Assembly (NCBI GenBank): GCA_946413945.1
Contig: CAMKMR010000079.1
Location: forward strand, 1-7,730
Length of the DNA: 7,730 bases
Direction of reading: 5' to 3'
Source of the DNA: an uncultured Lachnospiraceae bacterium
GTDB taxonomy: Bacteria > Bacillota > Clostridia > Lachnospirales > Lachnospiraceae
The notes beneath the pieces are model-generated. The model saw only the letters and a program-made list of their open reading frames with translations, did no database searches and was not told the DNA's origin. The first letter of the stretch is position 1, and the number at the start of each line of letters is the position of its first letter. Positions 1 through 6,294 of this stretch are shown here, in pieces. The position numbers and the translations under genes are program-made.

Positions 1-526
1 GAAATACGCAGTTATTAAAAAATATGATATTGCAAATGGGCCCGGAATCCGCGTTTCTTTATTTGTATCCGGCTGCCGTCACAAATGTCCCGGCTGTTTT
101 AATGAGATTGCCTGGGACTTTAATTATGGAGAAGAATTTACAGATGAAACTATAAATGAGATCATCTCAGCTTTAAGCCCTGACCATATTTCAGGCCTCA
201 CTCTTTTAGGCGGCGAGCCTCTTGAGCACGAAAACCAGATAGGCCTTCTTCCTCTTATAAGAAAAGTAAAAGAAATATATCCCCAAAAAAGCATATGGTG
301 TTATACAGGTTTTGACTTTGAAAAAGATATCATTTGTGGTATGATTGACAAGTGGCCTGAAACAAAAGAGCTTATCGACAGCTTTGATGTACTGGTTGAT
401 GGAAAATTTGAAATTGATAAAAAAGACATCAGCCTTCGTTTCAGAGGTTCATCTAATCAAAGGATCATCGATCTAAATAAAACAAGAGCAAATAATGCTA
501 AAATTTGCTTGTGGACTGAATCTTAA
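1..526 (+). CDS. nrdG: Anaerobic ribonucleoside-triphosphate reductase activating protein (5' end cut by window)
   Basis: This is a radical-SAM activase. It uses a [4Fe-4S] cluster and S-adenosylmethionine to place the glycyl radical on the class III ribonucleotide reductase NrdD in the cytoplasm. The readable frame runs from base 2 and gives 174 residues before TAA at 524-526. It opens KYAVIKKYDIANGPGIR, the usual NrdG N-terminus, followed by the cluster motif CRHKCPGC (CX3CX2C, about residues 26-33 if a start Met is added). Further on are a glycine-rich LLGGEPL segment, which fits the SAM-binding GGEP motif, and LVDGKF and RGSSNQRIIDL, which are typical of the NrdG C-terminal half. Base 1 is G, so the ATG probably straddles the window edge and only two bases are missing (inference). 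nrdD would be expected just upstream. dut follows 48 bp later on the same strand, so the two are probably cotranscribed. Family assignment is secure. Confidence 0.95.
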   Translation, partial: KYAVIKKYDIANGPGIRVSLFVSGCRHKCPGCFNEIAWDFNYGEEFTDETINEIISALSPDHISGLTLLGGEPLEHENQIGLLPLIRKVKEIYPQKSIWCYTGFDFEKDIICGMIDKWPETKELIDSFDVLVDGKFEIDKKDISLRFRGSSNQRIIDLNKTRANNAKICLWTES

Positions 527-561
527 AGTCCTGTAAAGATAGAGACATTCACATTATTGAT

Positions 562-566
562 AGAGG
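562..566 (+). promoter_or_regulatory. Ribosome binding site deciding the dut start
   Basis: AGAGG lies 8 nt before the ATG at 575. The in-frame TTG at 557 has only a weak AGAG about 12 nt upstream, so ATG 575 is preferred. Confidence 0.6.
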
Positions 567-574
567 ACAAGCTA

Positions 575-1024
575 ATGATAGAGAAAATTCCAGTTAATAT
601 TAAAAAAATAAAGCCAAATGCGGCAATTCCTACATATGGTTCGACAAACGCTGCCGGAGCAGACCTTTACGCCTGTCTTGACAGCGCTATTGTTGTGAAA
701 GCAAATGAAACTGTTATGGTGCCGACTGGTATTTCTCTTGAATTACCAGAAGGATATGCCGGGCTTATCTATGCCCGCAGCGGGCTTGCCAGTAAAAAGG
801 GGCTTGCCCCCGCAAATAAAGTCGGTGTTGTTGATTCAGATTACCGCGGAGAAGTTATGGTCGCCCTTCATAATCATTCTAAGCAGGATGCAGAAGTCGA
901 ACCGAAAGAAAGAATCGCACAGCTTGTTATCACCCCATATATAATGGGTATTTTTAATGAGGTTGATGAACTTTCGGATACAGAACGTGGAGATAAAGGT
1001 TTTGGTTCCACAGGTAGAAAATAA
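575..1024 (+). CDS. dut: Deoxyuridine 5'-triphosphate nucleotidohydrolase (dUTPase)
   Basis: Hydrolyses dUTP to dUMP and PPi, keeping uracil out of DNA and supplying dUMP for thymidylate synthesis. It is a trimeric, Mg2+-dependent cytoplasmic enzyme. All five motifs of the trimeric dUTPase family are visible in order in the 149-residue product: AGADLYA (motif 1, about 28-34), ARSGLA (motif 2, about 67-72), GVVDSDYRGEV (motif 3, about 83-93, with the catalytic Asp), RIAQLVI (motif 4) and RGDKGFGSTGRK at the C-terminus (motif 5, the P-loop-like arm). Length matches the usual 145-155 residues. I chose ATG 575 over the in-frame TTG at 557 (which adds six residues) because a ribosome binding site fits ATG. 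The position behind nrdG makes sense because class III reductase acts on triphosphates and can make dUTP. A terminator follows 24 bp after the stop. Confidence 0.97.
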   Translation: MIEKIPVNIKKIKPNAAIPTYGSTNAAGADLYACLDSAIVVKANETVMVPTGISLELPEGYAGLIYARSGLASKKGLAPANKVGVVDSDYRGEVMVALHNHSKQDAEVEPKERIAQLVITPYIMGIFNEVDELSDTERGDKGFGSTGRK

Positions 1025-1048
1025 CTTTCTTGATAAATTCTGATCTTT

Positions 1049-1082
1049 AAGCACCGAGGCTAAAAGTCCAGGTGCTTTTTTT
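1049..1082 (+). terminator. Intrinsic terminator after dut
   Basis: AAGCACC (1049-1055) pairs with GGTGCTT (1071-1077) around a 15-nt loop and runs directly into a T tract ending at 1082. It closes the nrdG-dut unit and separates it from mgtE. Confidence 0.85.
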
Positions 1083-1086
1083 ATAG

Positions 1087-1118
1087 CTTAAATAAGGACA
1101 AAAATGTCTTAATTTAAG
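1087..1118. promoter_or_regulatory. Hairpin/palindrome in the mgtE leader, function unknown
   Basis: Two 14-nt arms (1087-1100 and 1105-1118) pair across an AAAA loop with one A-A mismatch and one G-T wobble. The outer seven bases, CTTAAAT/ATTTAAG, and the inner GACA/TGTC are perfect. No T tract follows, so it is not a normal terminator. It ends 15 nt before the mgtE Shine-Dalgarno. It could be an operator for a dimeric repressor, an RNA element in the leader, or part of the promoter (AT-rich hexamers TAATTT and CTTAAA lie in it but match sigma-A consensus poorly). Structure is seen; function is unproven. Confidence 0.5.
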
Positions 1119-1133
1119 AAGCAATATCCGGAA

Positions 1134-1138
1134 AGGAG
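1134..1138 (+). promoter_or_regulatory. Ribosome binding site deciding the mgtE start
   Basis: AGGAG ends 10 nt before ATG 1149 but only 1 nt before the in-frame GTG at 1140. That spacing rules out GTG as a normal start. Confidence 0.75.
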
Positions 1139-1148
1139 TGTGAAACAA

Positions 1149-2501
1149 ATGGAAGAAGAATTCAATATTGAAAACTTAAAACAGCTCATCACTGACAGAA
1201 AACTTCAGAAGGCTAAGGAATTATTATCCGAGCAAAATGAAGCCGACTTAGCAGAGATCTTAAGTGCTCTCGATACGGAGCAACTGCCTTTAGTTTTTCG
1301 TATACTTCCAAAGGAACTAGCAGCAGATGCATTTTCATATCTGGAGTCAGATACACAGGAAAAACTTATACAGGCTTTTTCTGATAAGGAGCTTAATTTT
1401 ATCATTGATAATCTTTTCCTTGATGATACCGTAGATATGATCGAAGAGATGCCTGCAAATGTGGTCAGACGAATTCTTAAAGCAACTGACCCTGTCACAC
1501 GTCGCGAGATCAACGAACTTCTCAAATACCCGGAAGATAGTGCCGGAAGTATCATGACTACCGAGTATGTCCGATTAGAAGAGTCAATGACTGTTCAACA
1601 GTCTTTTGACCGCATCAGGAAAGTTGGTGTTGATAAAGAGACTATCTATACCTGTTATGTTACAAATCCTAAGAAGGAGCTTATCGGTATTGTAACTGTA
1701 AAAGAGCTTCTCCTTGCTTCTTATGACACAAAAATCGGAGATATCATGGAAGAAAATGCCATCTACGTAAACACCTTAGATGACCAGGAAGAAGTAGCTC
1801 ATACCTTTGATAAATATAACTTTCTTGCTCTTCCTGTAGTTGATAAGGAAAAGCGCCTGGTTGGTATCATCACTTTCGACGATGTAATCGATGTAATCCA
1901 GGAAGAAAATACAGAAGATATCGAGATCATGAACGCTATCACACCTTCTGATAAGCCTTATATGAAGACCAGCGTTTTTGAAACATATAAGAAACGTATC
2001 CCATGGCTTCTCATACTTATGATTTCAGCTACATTCACCGGTGCCATCATATCTCATTTTGAGGATGCACTTAAAGCTCAGGTTCTCTTAACCAGCTTTA
2101 TCCCTATGCTCATGGATACCGGCGGCAACTCAGGCCAGCAGGCTTCAGTTTCTATCGTGCGTGGCATTTCTCTCGACGAGATTCATTTCGAAGATATATT
2201 TAAGATTCAAAGTAAAGAGATCCTGGTTGCTCTCCTCTGCGGACTTACTCTTGCAGTTGCTAACTTTGTAAAGCTTCTTGTCATCGATCGAGTTGGCATA
2301 CTTATCGCATTAACAGTATGCACCACTCTTATAGTTGTTGTTGCCGTTGCAAAATTTGTAGGCTGCACCCTGCCTATCCTGGCTAAAAAGATCGGGCTTG
2401 ACCCTGCTGTAATGGCCAGCCCATTTATCACAACTATCGTTGATGCAGTTGCACTTTTAGTTTATTTCAATATTGCCAAGCTTATCCTGCATATCAGCTA
2501 A
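1149..2501 (+). CDS. mgtE: MgtE-family magnesium channel/transporter with CBS domains
   Basis: Homodimeric inner-membrane Mg2+ channel gated by cytosolic Mg2+. The 450-residue product shows the complete architecture: an acidic, helical MgtE_N superhelix (about 12-130) leading into YPEDSAGSIMTTEYV, a CBS pair (about 138-198 and 200-256, including LPVVDKEKRLVGIITFDDV), a connecting helix (about 262-283), and a C-terminal domain with about five membrane segments (roughly 284-302, 312-330, 356-380, 384-406, 424-447). The family signature MDTGGNSGQQ (about 322-331) and LDPAVMASPFITTIVD (about 417-432) are present. Asp418 sits where the pore Mg2+-binding Asp of characterised MgtE lies (family knowledge, alignment by eye). 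Length is normal. I took ATG 1149 rather than GTG 1140 because of ribosome-binding-site spacing. It stands alone between two terminators. I saw no M-box-like leader, and the upstream gap is too short for one. Confidence 0.95.
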   Translation: MEEEFNIENLKQLITDRKLQKAKELLSEQNEADLAEILSALDTEQLPLVFRILPKELAADAFSYLESDTQEKLIQAFSDKELNFIIDNLFLDDTVDMIEEMPANVVRRILKATDPVTRREINELLKYPEDSAGSIMTTEYVRLEESMTVQQSFDRIRKVGVDKETIYTCYVTNPKKELIGIVTVKELLLASYDTKIGDIMEENAIYVNTLDDQEEVAHTFDKYNFLALPVVDKEKRLVGIITFDDVIDVIQEENTEDIEIMNAITPSDKPYMKTSVFETYKKRIPWLLILMISATFTGAIISHFEDALKAQVLLTSFIPMLMDTGGNSGQQASVSIVRGISLDEIHFEDIFKIQSKEILVALLCGLTLAVANFVKLLVIDRVGILIALTVCTTLIVVVAVAKFVGCTLPILAKKIGLDPAVMASPFITTIVDAVALLVYFNIAKLILHIS

Positions 2502-2581
2502 TGTGAAGCAAATCCATAAAATAATCTAATCCTGGCAACTTCAATACATGTAACTAAAAACAATCCATTGCAATTACTGCA

Positions 2582-2640
2582 TAAAAAACTCCCCCCGAAA
2601 AATATTCTCATTTTGAATATTCTCCGGGAGGAGTTTTTTA
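2582..2640 (-). terminator. Intrinsic terminator between convergent mgtE and nadE, better paired for nadE
   Basis: Long hairpin with 26-nt arms (2582-2607 and 2615-2640) and a 7-nt loop. It is flanked by A6 and T6, so it could work for both strands. It starts 2 nt after the nadE stop. The only three non-Watson-Crick positions (2593/2629, 2598/2624, 2600/2622) are A-C mismatches in the + strand RNA but G-U pairs in the - strand RNA, so the stem is fully paired only in the nadE transcript. It probably also ends mgtE mRNA about 80 nt after its stop. Confidence 0.9.
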
Positions 2641-2642
2641 TT

Positions 2643-3407
2643 TTATCTTGCGAATGAAGGGATTGTCTTTAATTTATGAAGATTTGCAACATGCTTTTTA
2701 TCTATCTTTGCTGCAAGCTCATCACTGATAGGACACTGACCATTTTTACCATCATCCTGCCAGCTGATATAACTGTCCAGCTGGGCATATGTAAATCCAA
2801 GATTATCTTCGTCCGTCTTTCCACAAAGGCCATCACTTGGTGCTTTATGAACAAGATTTTCAGGAAGCATGAGATGATCACCGATCATAAGAACTTCACT
2901 TACTAAAAGGTCCTGAAGAACTGAAATGTCCCCCGCTGCATCACCATATTTAGTTGAATATCCAACATAATCTTCTGATCTGTTGCAGGTATTTACAACA
3001 AATGCAGTTTCCTTCTGACCCTGAGCCACTGCATAAAGAGTCGTCATACGAATTCTTGGAGCAAGATTTGTTCTAAGCTGAGGAGTAATCTCAACCTCAG
3101 GAAATTTTTCGTATGTTTTCATAGCTGCGTTAAAAATATCTTCAATATTGACTGTAATATTCTTTATTCCAAGGAATTCACAAACCTGTTTAGAATCTTC
3201 TATGTCAGCCTGAAGTCCATTGGGCATCATAACACCAAGAACTCTTTCAGTTCCAAGAGCCTTCTTAAGGAGCGCTGCCGAAACAGTCGAATCCTTTCCT
3301 CCTGAAATTCCGATAACAGCTACCGATCTATCTGAAAATGAATTAAAGAAATTCCTTAAATACTCAACATTTTTTTCAATTACTTCTTCAACATTAAAAT
3401 CTACCAT
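2643..3407 (-). CDS. nadE: Ammonia-dependent NAD+ synthetase
   Basis: Catalyses the last step of NAD+ synthesis, amidating nicotinate adenine dinucleotide with ammonia and ATP. The 254-residue product is a single N-type ATP pyrophosphatase domain. It has the PP-loop SGGKDST (35-41), the NTCNRSEDYVGYSTKYGD segment (139-156) that forms part of the active site, and the C-terminal blocks KAPSDGL (188-194) and GFTYAQLD (204-211). There is no N-terminal glutaminase (nitrilase-like) domain, so the enzyme should use free ammonia. Length is normal for the short form. The ATG is preceded by a good AGGAGA about 5 nt away. It lies last in a same-strand NAD salvage cluster but is separated from pncB by 182 bp that contain a candidate promoter, so it may be partly independent of the rest. 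Confidence 0.96.
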   Translation of the reverse strand: MVDFNVEEVIEKNVEYLRNFFNSFSDRSVAVIGISGGKDSTVSAALLKKALGTERVLGVMMPNGLQADIEDSKQVCEFLGIKNITVNIEDIFNAAMKTYEKFPEVEITPQLRTNLAPRIRMTTLYAVAQGQKETAFVVNTCNRSEDYVGYSTKYGDAAGDISVLQDLLVSEVLMIGDHLMLPENLVHKAPSDGLCGKTDEDNLGFTYAQLDSYISWQDDGKNGQCPISDELAAKIDKKHVANLHKLKTIPSFAR

Positions 3408-3466
3408 GTTAATCTCCTTCTTTTTGTCGCCACAAATAACGCCTAGACCAGATCATCATCACTATC

Positions 3467-3494
3467 ATTATAATCACTATTTAATATTTGTCAT
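3467..3494 (-). promoter_or_regulatory. Candidate sigma-A promoter for nadE
   Basis: On the minus strand, ATGACA (3489-3494, 5 of 6 match to TTGACA) is followed after 16 bp by TATAAT (3467-3472). Transcription would start near 3460, about 50 nt before the nadE ATG. A second TATAAT lies at 3493-3498 but lacks a good -35. The 10-bp word TCATTATAAT occurs twice on the + strand (3465-3474 and 3491-3500). I see no TAGGTATT-type operator here. Confidence 0.55.
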
Positions 3495-3589
3495 TATAAT
3501 AAATACGCTATTTTGTTATTCTCCATATTGATCTTTCCGCTTTATCATTCAAATTTTTATCAGCGCAAGTATTTTTGCCCGCTTAACAT

Positions 3590-4801
3590 TTAGTCGTTAT
3601 GATCCATTCTCCACTGTAATGTTCTCATAAGATAATCAACATATTCTGCATCTTTGCACATCCCCTTACCCGGTGTATCAGAAATCTTAGCAACAGGATG
3701 TCCATTACATTCTGTAGTCTTCATAACAATATTAAGAGCCGGAACCTTAGTATCGTTTGAAATATATGTACCAATTCCAAATGCAACCTTGATCCTGCTG
3801 TTGAAATGGTAGAAGAGTTTTGAAGCTCTGTCAAAGTCTAAGCTGTCTGAGAAAAGAAGAGTCTTTGTCTTTGGATCGATACCGAGCGATTCATAATGCT
3901 TTATCATCTTCTCGCCCCATTCATATGGATCTCCAGAATCATGTCTGACACCGCTGAACATTGTTGCAAATGTAAGCTGGAAGTCTTTTAAGAAGATATC
4001 TGTAGTTACTGTATCTGTAAGGGCGATACCATTAAGAACTGAATATTCCCTGATCCAGGCATTTAAAGCATACCAGTTAGAATATGCTGCATTATGCTTA
4101 TTTTCACCCTGACCTACACACATGATATATTCATGTGCCATTGTTCCAACAGGTGTGATTCCATACTTCTTAGCAAGATAAACATTAGATGTTCCGATAA
4201 ACGTAGAACTTGAATTCTTAGTCTCTTCACAAAGTGTCTTAACCGCAAGTTCCTGAGCTTCCGCTGAAAGTCTTCTTCTAAGACCAAACTCCGAAAATGT
4301 TTCAAGATATAATGAATTCTCCCTTACTCTTTTGCACTTTTCAACAAGTCTTTCCTTAAATGACTCCATCAGCTCATCGTAATCATAAGCCATTCTGAAG
4401 TACACTTCATTTACAATAGCAAGTGTTGGAATCTCATACATAGATGAATTTACCCATGTACCTTTTGCTTCAATACTAAGTCCGCACTCTGCCTGATCTG
4501 AGATTTCAAAATCCTCAAATCTTGGATGCCAGAGACGAAGAAAATCCACATAATCTGACTTTAACCATTTTATATTTCCAAGATACTCAAGTTCATCTTC
4601 CTTAAATGTAAGCTGGCAGTATGCTTTTATCTGCTCTCTTATCTCCTCAACCATTTCCTTTGTAAAATGCACATCCTTATTTCTGCACTTAAAAGTCCAA
4701 GTTGTTCTATATGCCGGGAACTGATGATAGATAGTCATCCCCATACTGAATTTGTATAAATCCGTTTCCAATAAACTATTTATTATCTGATTTAACTTCA
4801 T
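3590..4801 (-). CDS. pncB: Nicotinate phosphoribosyltransferase
   Basis: Joins nicotinate to PRPP, with ATP hydrolysis, to give nicotinate mononucleotide; this is the committed step of the Preiss-Handler salvage route. The 403-residue product begins MKLNQIINSLLETDLYKFSM, the usual N-terminal substrate loop of the family. It carries SSMYEIPTLAIVNEVYFR (about 119-136), GTMAHEYIMC with His223 in the place of the His that is phosphorylated in the enterobacterial enzyme, SGVRHDSGDP (about 283-292) for phosphoribosyl binding, and a C-terminal FGIGTYISND...NIVMKTTE block. Length matches the approximately 400-residue E. coli type. An in-frame ATG at 4849 would add 16 residues and overlap pncA by 26 bp. 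I prefer 4801 because GAGAGG sits 7 nt upstream and the sequence then starts like its homologues. The gap to pncA is 22 bp, consistent with one operon. Confidence 0.95.
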   Translation of the reverse strand: MKLNQIINSLLETDLYKFSMGMTIYHQFPAYRTTWTFKCRNKDVHFTKEMVEEIREQIKAYCQLTFKEDELEYLGNIKWLKSDYVDFLRLWHPRFEDFEISDQAECGLSIEAKGTWVNSSMYEIPTLAIVNEVYFRMAYDYDELMESFKERLVEKCKRVRENSLYLETFSEFGLRRRLSAEAQELAVKTLCEETKNSSSTFIGTSNVYLAKKYGITPVGTMAHEYIMCVGQGENKHNAAYSNWYALNAWIREYSVLNGIALTDTVTTDIFLKDFQLTFATMFSGVRHDSGDPYEWGEKMIKHYESLGIDPKTKTLLFSDSLDFDRASKLFYHFNSRIKVAFGIGTYISNDTKVPALNIVMKTTECNGHPVAKISDTPGKGMCKDAEYVDYLMRTLQWRMDHND

Positions 4802-4808
4802 AAAAATA

Positions 4809-4814
4809 CCTCTC
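4809..4814 (-). promoter_or_regulatory. Ribosome binding site deciding the pncB start
   Basis: GAGAGG on the minus strand, 7 nt before ATG 4801, in the short pncA-pncB gap. It argues against the longer frame starting at 4849 inside pncA. Confidence 0.75.
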
Positions 4815-4823
4815 TTTTTTGTC

Positions 4824-5372
4824 TTATCTAAAAGCCTCGTTTTTTTCATTTTTAATCTTGATATGGCAGGCTTTCATAGCATTTAATGCTGTATCATGAC
4901 TTTCTAAGCATACACCCGCACATCCTGCAGCATCAACATAAATCTTTTTATTTGGCATTACTGCTTTTGTGATAAGTACATTTGAAATGACACATATATC
5001 TGTGCAGACTCCAACAAATTCAACTTCATCAATATCATCTTTATTCTCTTCAAAATACTCAGCTAACTTTGTTGATCCAAATGTCTCTTTTTCGATTATA
5101 AGATCAGCATATTTCTTTGCTTCAAGCTCATCAATTATTTCCCAGCCTTCGCTGCCTTTTATACAATGCTTAACAGGAAGATTTGCTCCTTCCTCTGATT
5201 CCATATAATCCTCGCCATGTGTATCCTTGGTAAATACTATCTTTGCTCCAAGATCCCAAGCCTCTTCAATTTTCTTTTTTACATAAGGCACAATCTTTAT
5301 AGCGTCCTCATTTCTTAAGGCACCTGTGATAAAATCATTCTGCATATCAATTACAACAAGAACTTTTTTCAT
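4824..5372 (-). CDS. pncA: Nicotinamidase (isochorismatase-like hydrolase)
   Basis: Deamidates nicotinamide to nicotinate and ammonia, feeding PncB. The 182-residue protein has the cysteine-hydrolase triad of the family: Asp9 in VVIDMQNDF, Lys95 in LIIEKETFG and Cys127 in GVCTDICVISN. Likely metal ligands are Asp50 and His52 (FTKDTHGED) and His69 (LPVKHC). By motif alone an isochorismatase-family enzyme with another substrate is possible. The metal-site residues plus the position between nrtR and pncB make nicotinamidase much the best call. Its start is 3 bp after the nrtR stop, and its GGAGGG ribosome binding site is made from the last nrtR codons (Met-Glu-Gly), so the two genes are probably translationally coupled. 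The ammonia it releases is also the kind of nitrogen donor NadE needs. Confidence 0.93.
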   Translation of the reverse strand: MKKVLVVIDMQNDFITGALRNEDAIKIVPYVKKKIEEAWDLGAKIVFTKDTHGEDYMESEEGANLPVKHCIKGSEGWEIIDELEAKKYADLIIEKETFGSTKLAEYFEENKDDIDEVEFVGVCTDICVISNVLITKAVMPNKKIYVDAAGCAGVCLESHDTALNAMKACHIKIKNEKNEAFR

Positions 5373-5375
5373 AAC

Positions 5376-6203
5376 TTAACCCTCCATTTTAAATCTATAT
5401 TCTTTACATTTTCTTCCACTTTTTGTTCTGGATGTCTTTTCACTACCTGTTTCCTCAACCAGGTTGCTTATCATATCTCTGAAACTCTTTTTATATAAAG
5501 GTCTTGCAAGAACAGCCTCATAAACCGCCTGTAGTTCCGGCAAAGTGAACTTATCCTCAACCAGGCAAAATGCCTGATTGCTATATCTAATCTGTTCTCT
5601 CAGCTTTTTCATTGCCTCTATCAATATTTCCACATGATCAAAAGCCAGCGAATCCTCACTCACTTTATCAGGAATGTAATTCTCATACTTTATGACCCCA
5701 TTATAAAATGTTTCTTTCTTCAACTCATAGATTATCTGAACATCTTTTTCTTCATTCAGAAGTTCAATAGTATCATCTGTGAATTTAAGATCAAACCAGG
5801 CTGCATCTGCTGCATCATCTAGTCCCTCAACCTTTTTTAATTCAGGTATAAGAGCAAGATAAGCAATACTGATAACCCATGTTCTAGGATCTCTTCCAGG
5901 TTTTGTAAATGTATATACCTGATCCAAATATATGTCCTCAAGGCCTGTTTCCTCTTTTAATTCTCTATTTGCTGCCTGGTGAGCTGTCTCATCTTCTTCT
6001 ATAAAGCCTCCCGGAAGTGCCCAGGAACCTAAATATGGATGATCCGCTCTTTTTATCAAAAGAATCTTAAGTCCCGAATAATCTTCATTCATTCCAAGTA
6101 TCAGTATATCTGTCGTCACAGATGGTCTTTTGTAATCTCCCGGATTATAAGCTTTTAAAAACTCTTCTTCCGTAAGACCATCTTTATTTCTTACTTCCTT
6201 CAT
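5376..6203 (-). CDS. nrtR: NrtR-family transcriptional regulator of NAD metabolism (Nudix domain plus winged HTH)
   Basis: Predicted repressor of the NAD salvage operon it heads. The 275-residue product starts with a leader containing YKRPSVTTDILIL, typical of NrtR, then a Nudix domain with a complete Nudix box at 66-88 (G-x5-E-x7-RELKEETGL). After AAWFDL (about 134-139) comes a spacer of about 46 residues, then LAFDH (186-190), a linker helix common in NrtR, and a C-terminal winged helix (about 206-275) with FTLPELQAVYEAVL and YKKSFRDMISNLV as likely HTH helices and a basic wing. In characterised NrtR proteins ADP-ribose bound in the Nudix domain releases DNA (family knowledge). An intact box means hydrolase activity cannot be excluded. 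The spacer makes it longer than the roughly 220-240 residues I recall as common. ATG 6203 was chosen; TTG 6206, one codon earlier, is equally possible. Confidence 0.9.
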   Translation of the reverse strand: MKEVRNKDGLTEEEFLKAYNPGDYKRPSVTTDILILGMNEDYSGLKILLIKRADHPYLGSWALPGGFIEEDETAHQAANRELKEETGLEDIYLDQVYTFTKPGRDPRTWVISIAYLALIPELKKVEGLDDAADAAWFDLKFTDDTIELLNEEKDVQIIYELKKETFYNGVIKYENYIPDKVSEDSLAFDHVEILIEAMKKLREQIRYSNQAFCLVEDKFTLPELQAVYEAVLARPLYKKSFRDMISNLVEETGSEKTSRTKSGRKCKEYRFKMEG

Positions 6204-6210
6204 CAACTAT

Positions 6211-6221
6211 CCCCTTCCTCC
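6211..6221 (-). promoter_or_regulatory. Ribosome binding site of nrtR
   Basis: On the minus strand GGAGG (6217-6221) is followed directly by AAGGGG (6211-6216). AAGGGG is 7 nt from ATG 6203, and GGAGG is 10 nt from TTG 6206. Strong translation initiation is expected, but the two starts cannot be separated. Confidence 0.6.
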
Positions 6222-6258
6222 TTTTTATTTCTTATTAGCTTTTTTTCTTCTGCTTCCC

Positions 6259-6285
6259 GCTTAGGTATCGCCTCAATACCTAAGC
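6259..6285. promoter_or_regulatory. Probable NrtR operator O2, downstream of the start site
   Basis: Perfect inverted repeat: GCTTAGGTAT (6259-6268) and ATACCTAAGC (6276-6285) with a 7-bp spacer. Its 21-bp core (6262-6282) matches operator O1 as TAGGTATT-N5-AATACCTA with one deviation. Relative to the predicted start near 6288 it covers about +3 to +29, a roadblock position. If transcribed it can also fold as a 10-bp hairpin at the mRNA 5' end. Assignment to NrtR rests on position in front of nrtR and is inference. Confidence 0.75.
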
Positions 6286-6294
6286 TATGATTAT

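Noticed and set aside
538..583. GATAGAG three times (538, 559, 577) around the dut start, all in one reading frame
   Set aside because: Short, purine-rich and overlapping the ribosome binding site and start codon; most likely coincidence.
705..944. Open frame inside dut on the same strand, and one on the opposite strand at 836-1054
   Set aside because: Both lie over a fully supported dUTPase with all five motifs; their products have no recognisable features and no ribosome binding site was evident.
1025..1148. Search for an M-box Mg2+ riboswitch upstream of mgtE
   Set aside because: The gap is too short after subtracting the dut terminator, and none of the expected multi-helix layout is visible.
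1205..2431. Minus-strand open frames inside mgtE (1205-1555 and 2207-2431)
   Set aside because: Antisense shadows of a complete, well-conserved coding region.
3451..3462. Run of ATCATC repeats resembling a polyhistidine codon run
   Set aside because: Intergenic, not in a supported reading frame; it is part of the AT-rich nadE leader region.
2676..3531. Plus-strand open frames opposite nadE and the pncB-nadE gap (2676-2906, 3220-3531)
   Set aside because: The first is a shadow of nadE. The second runs from within nadE into AT-rich intergenic DNA and ends in low-complexity His/Tyr-rich sequence with no family signal.
3556..3587. Possible terminator stem after pncB in the minus-strand RNA (AGC, 2-nt bulge, GCAA pairing with UUGCGCU)
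   Set aside because: Only 7 bp with a bulge, and no U tract follows, so it is not a convincing terminator; readthrough into nadE remains possible.
4114..5822. Short open frames over pncB, pncA and nrtR (4114-4305, 4969-5208, 5634-5822)
   Set aside because: Each overlaps a confident gene in another frame or strand and shows no independent support.
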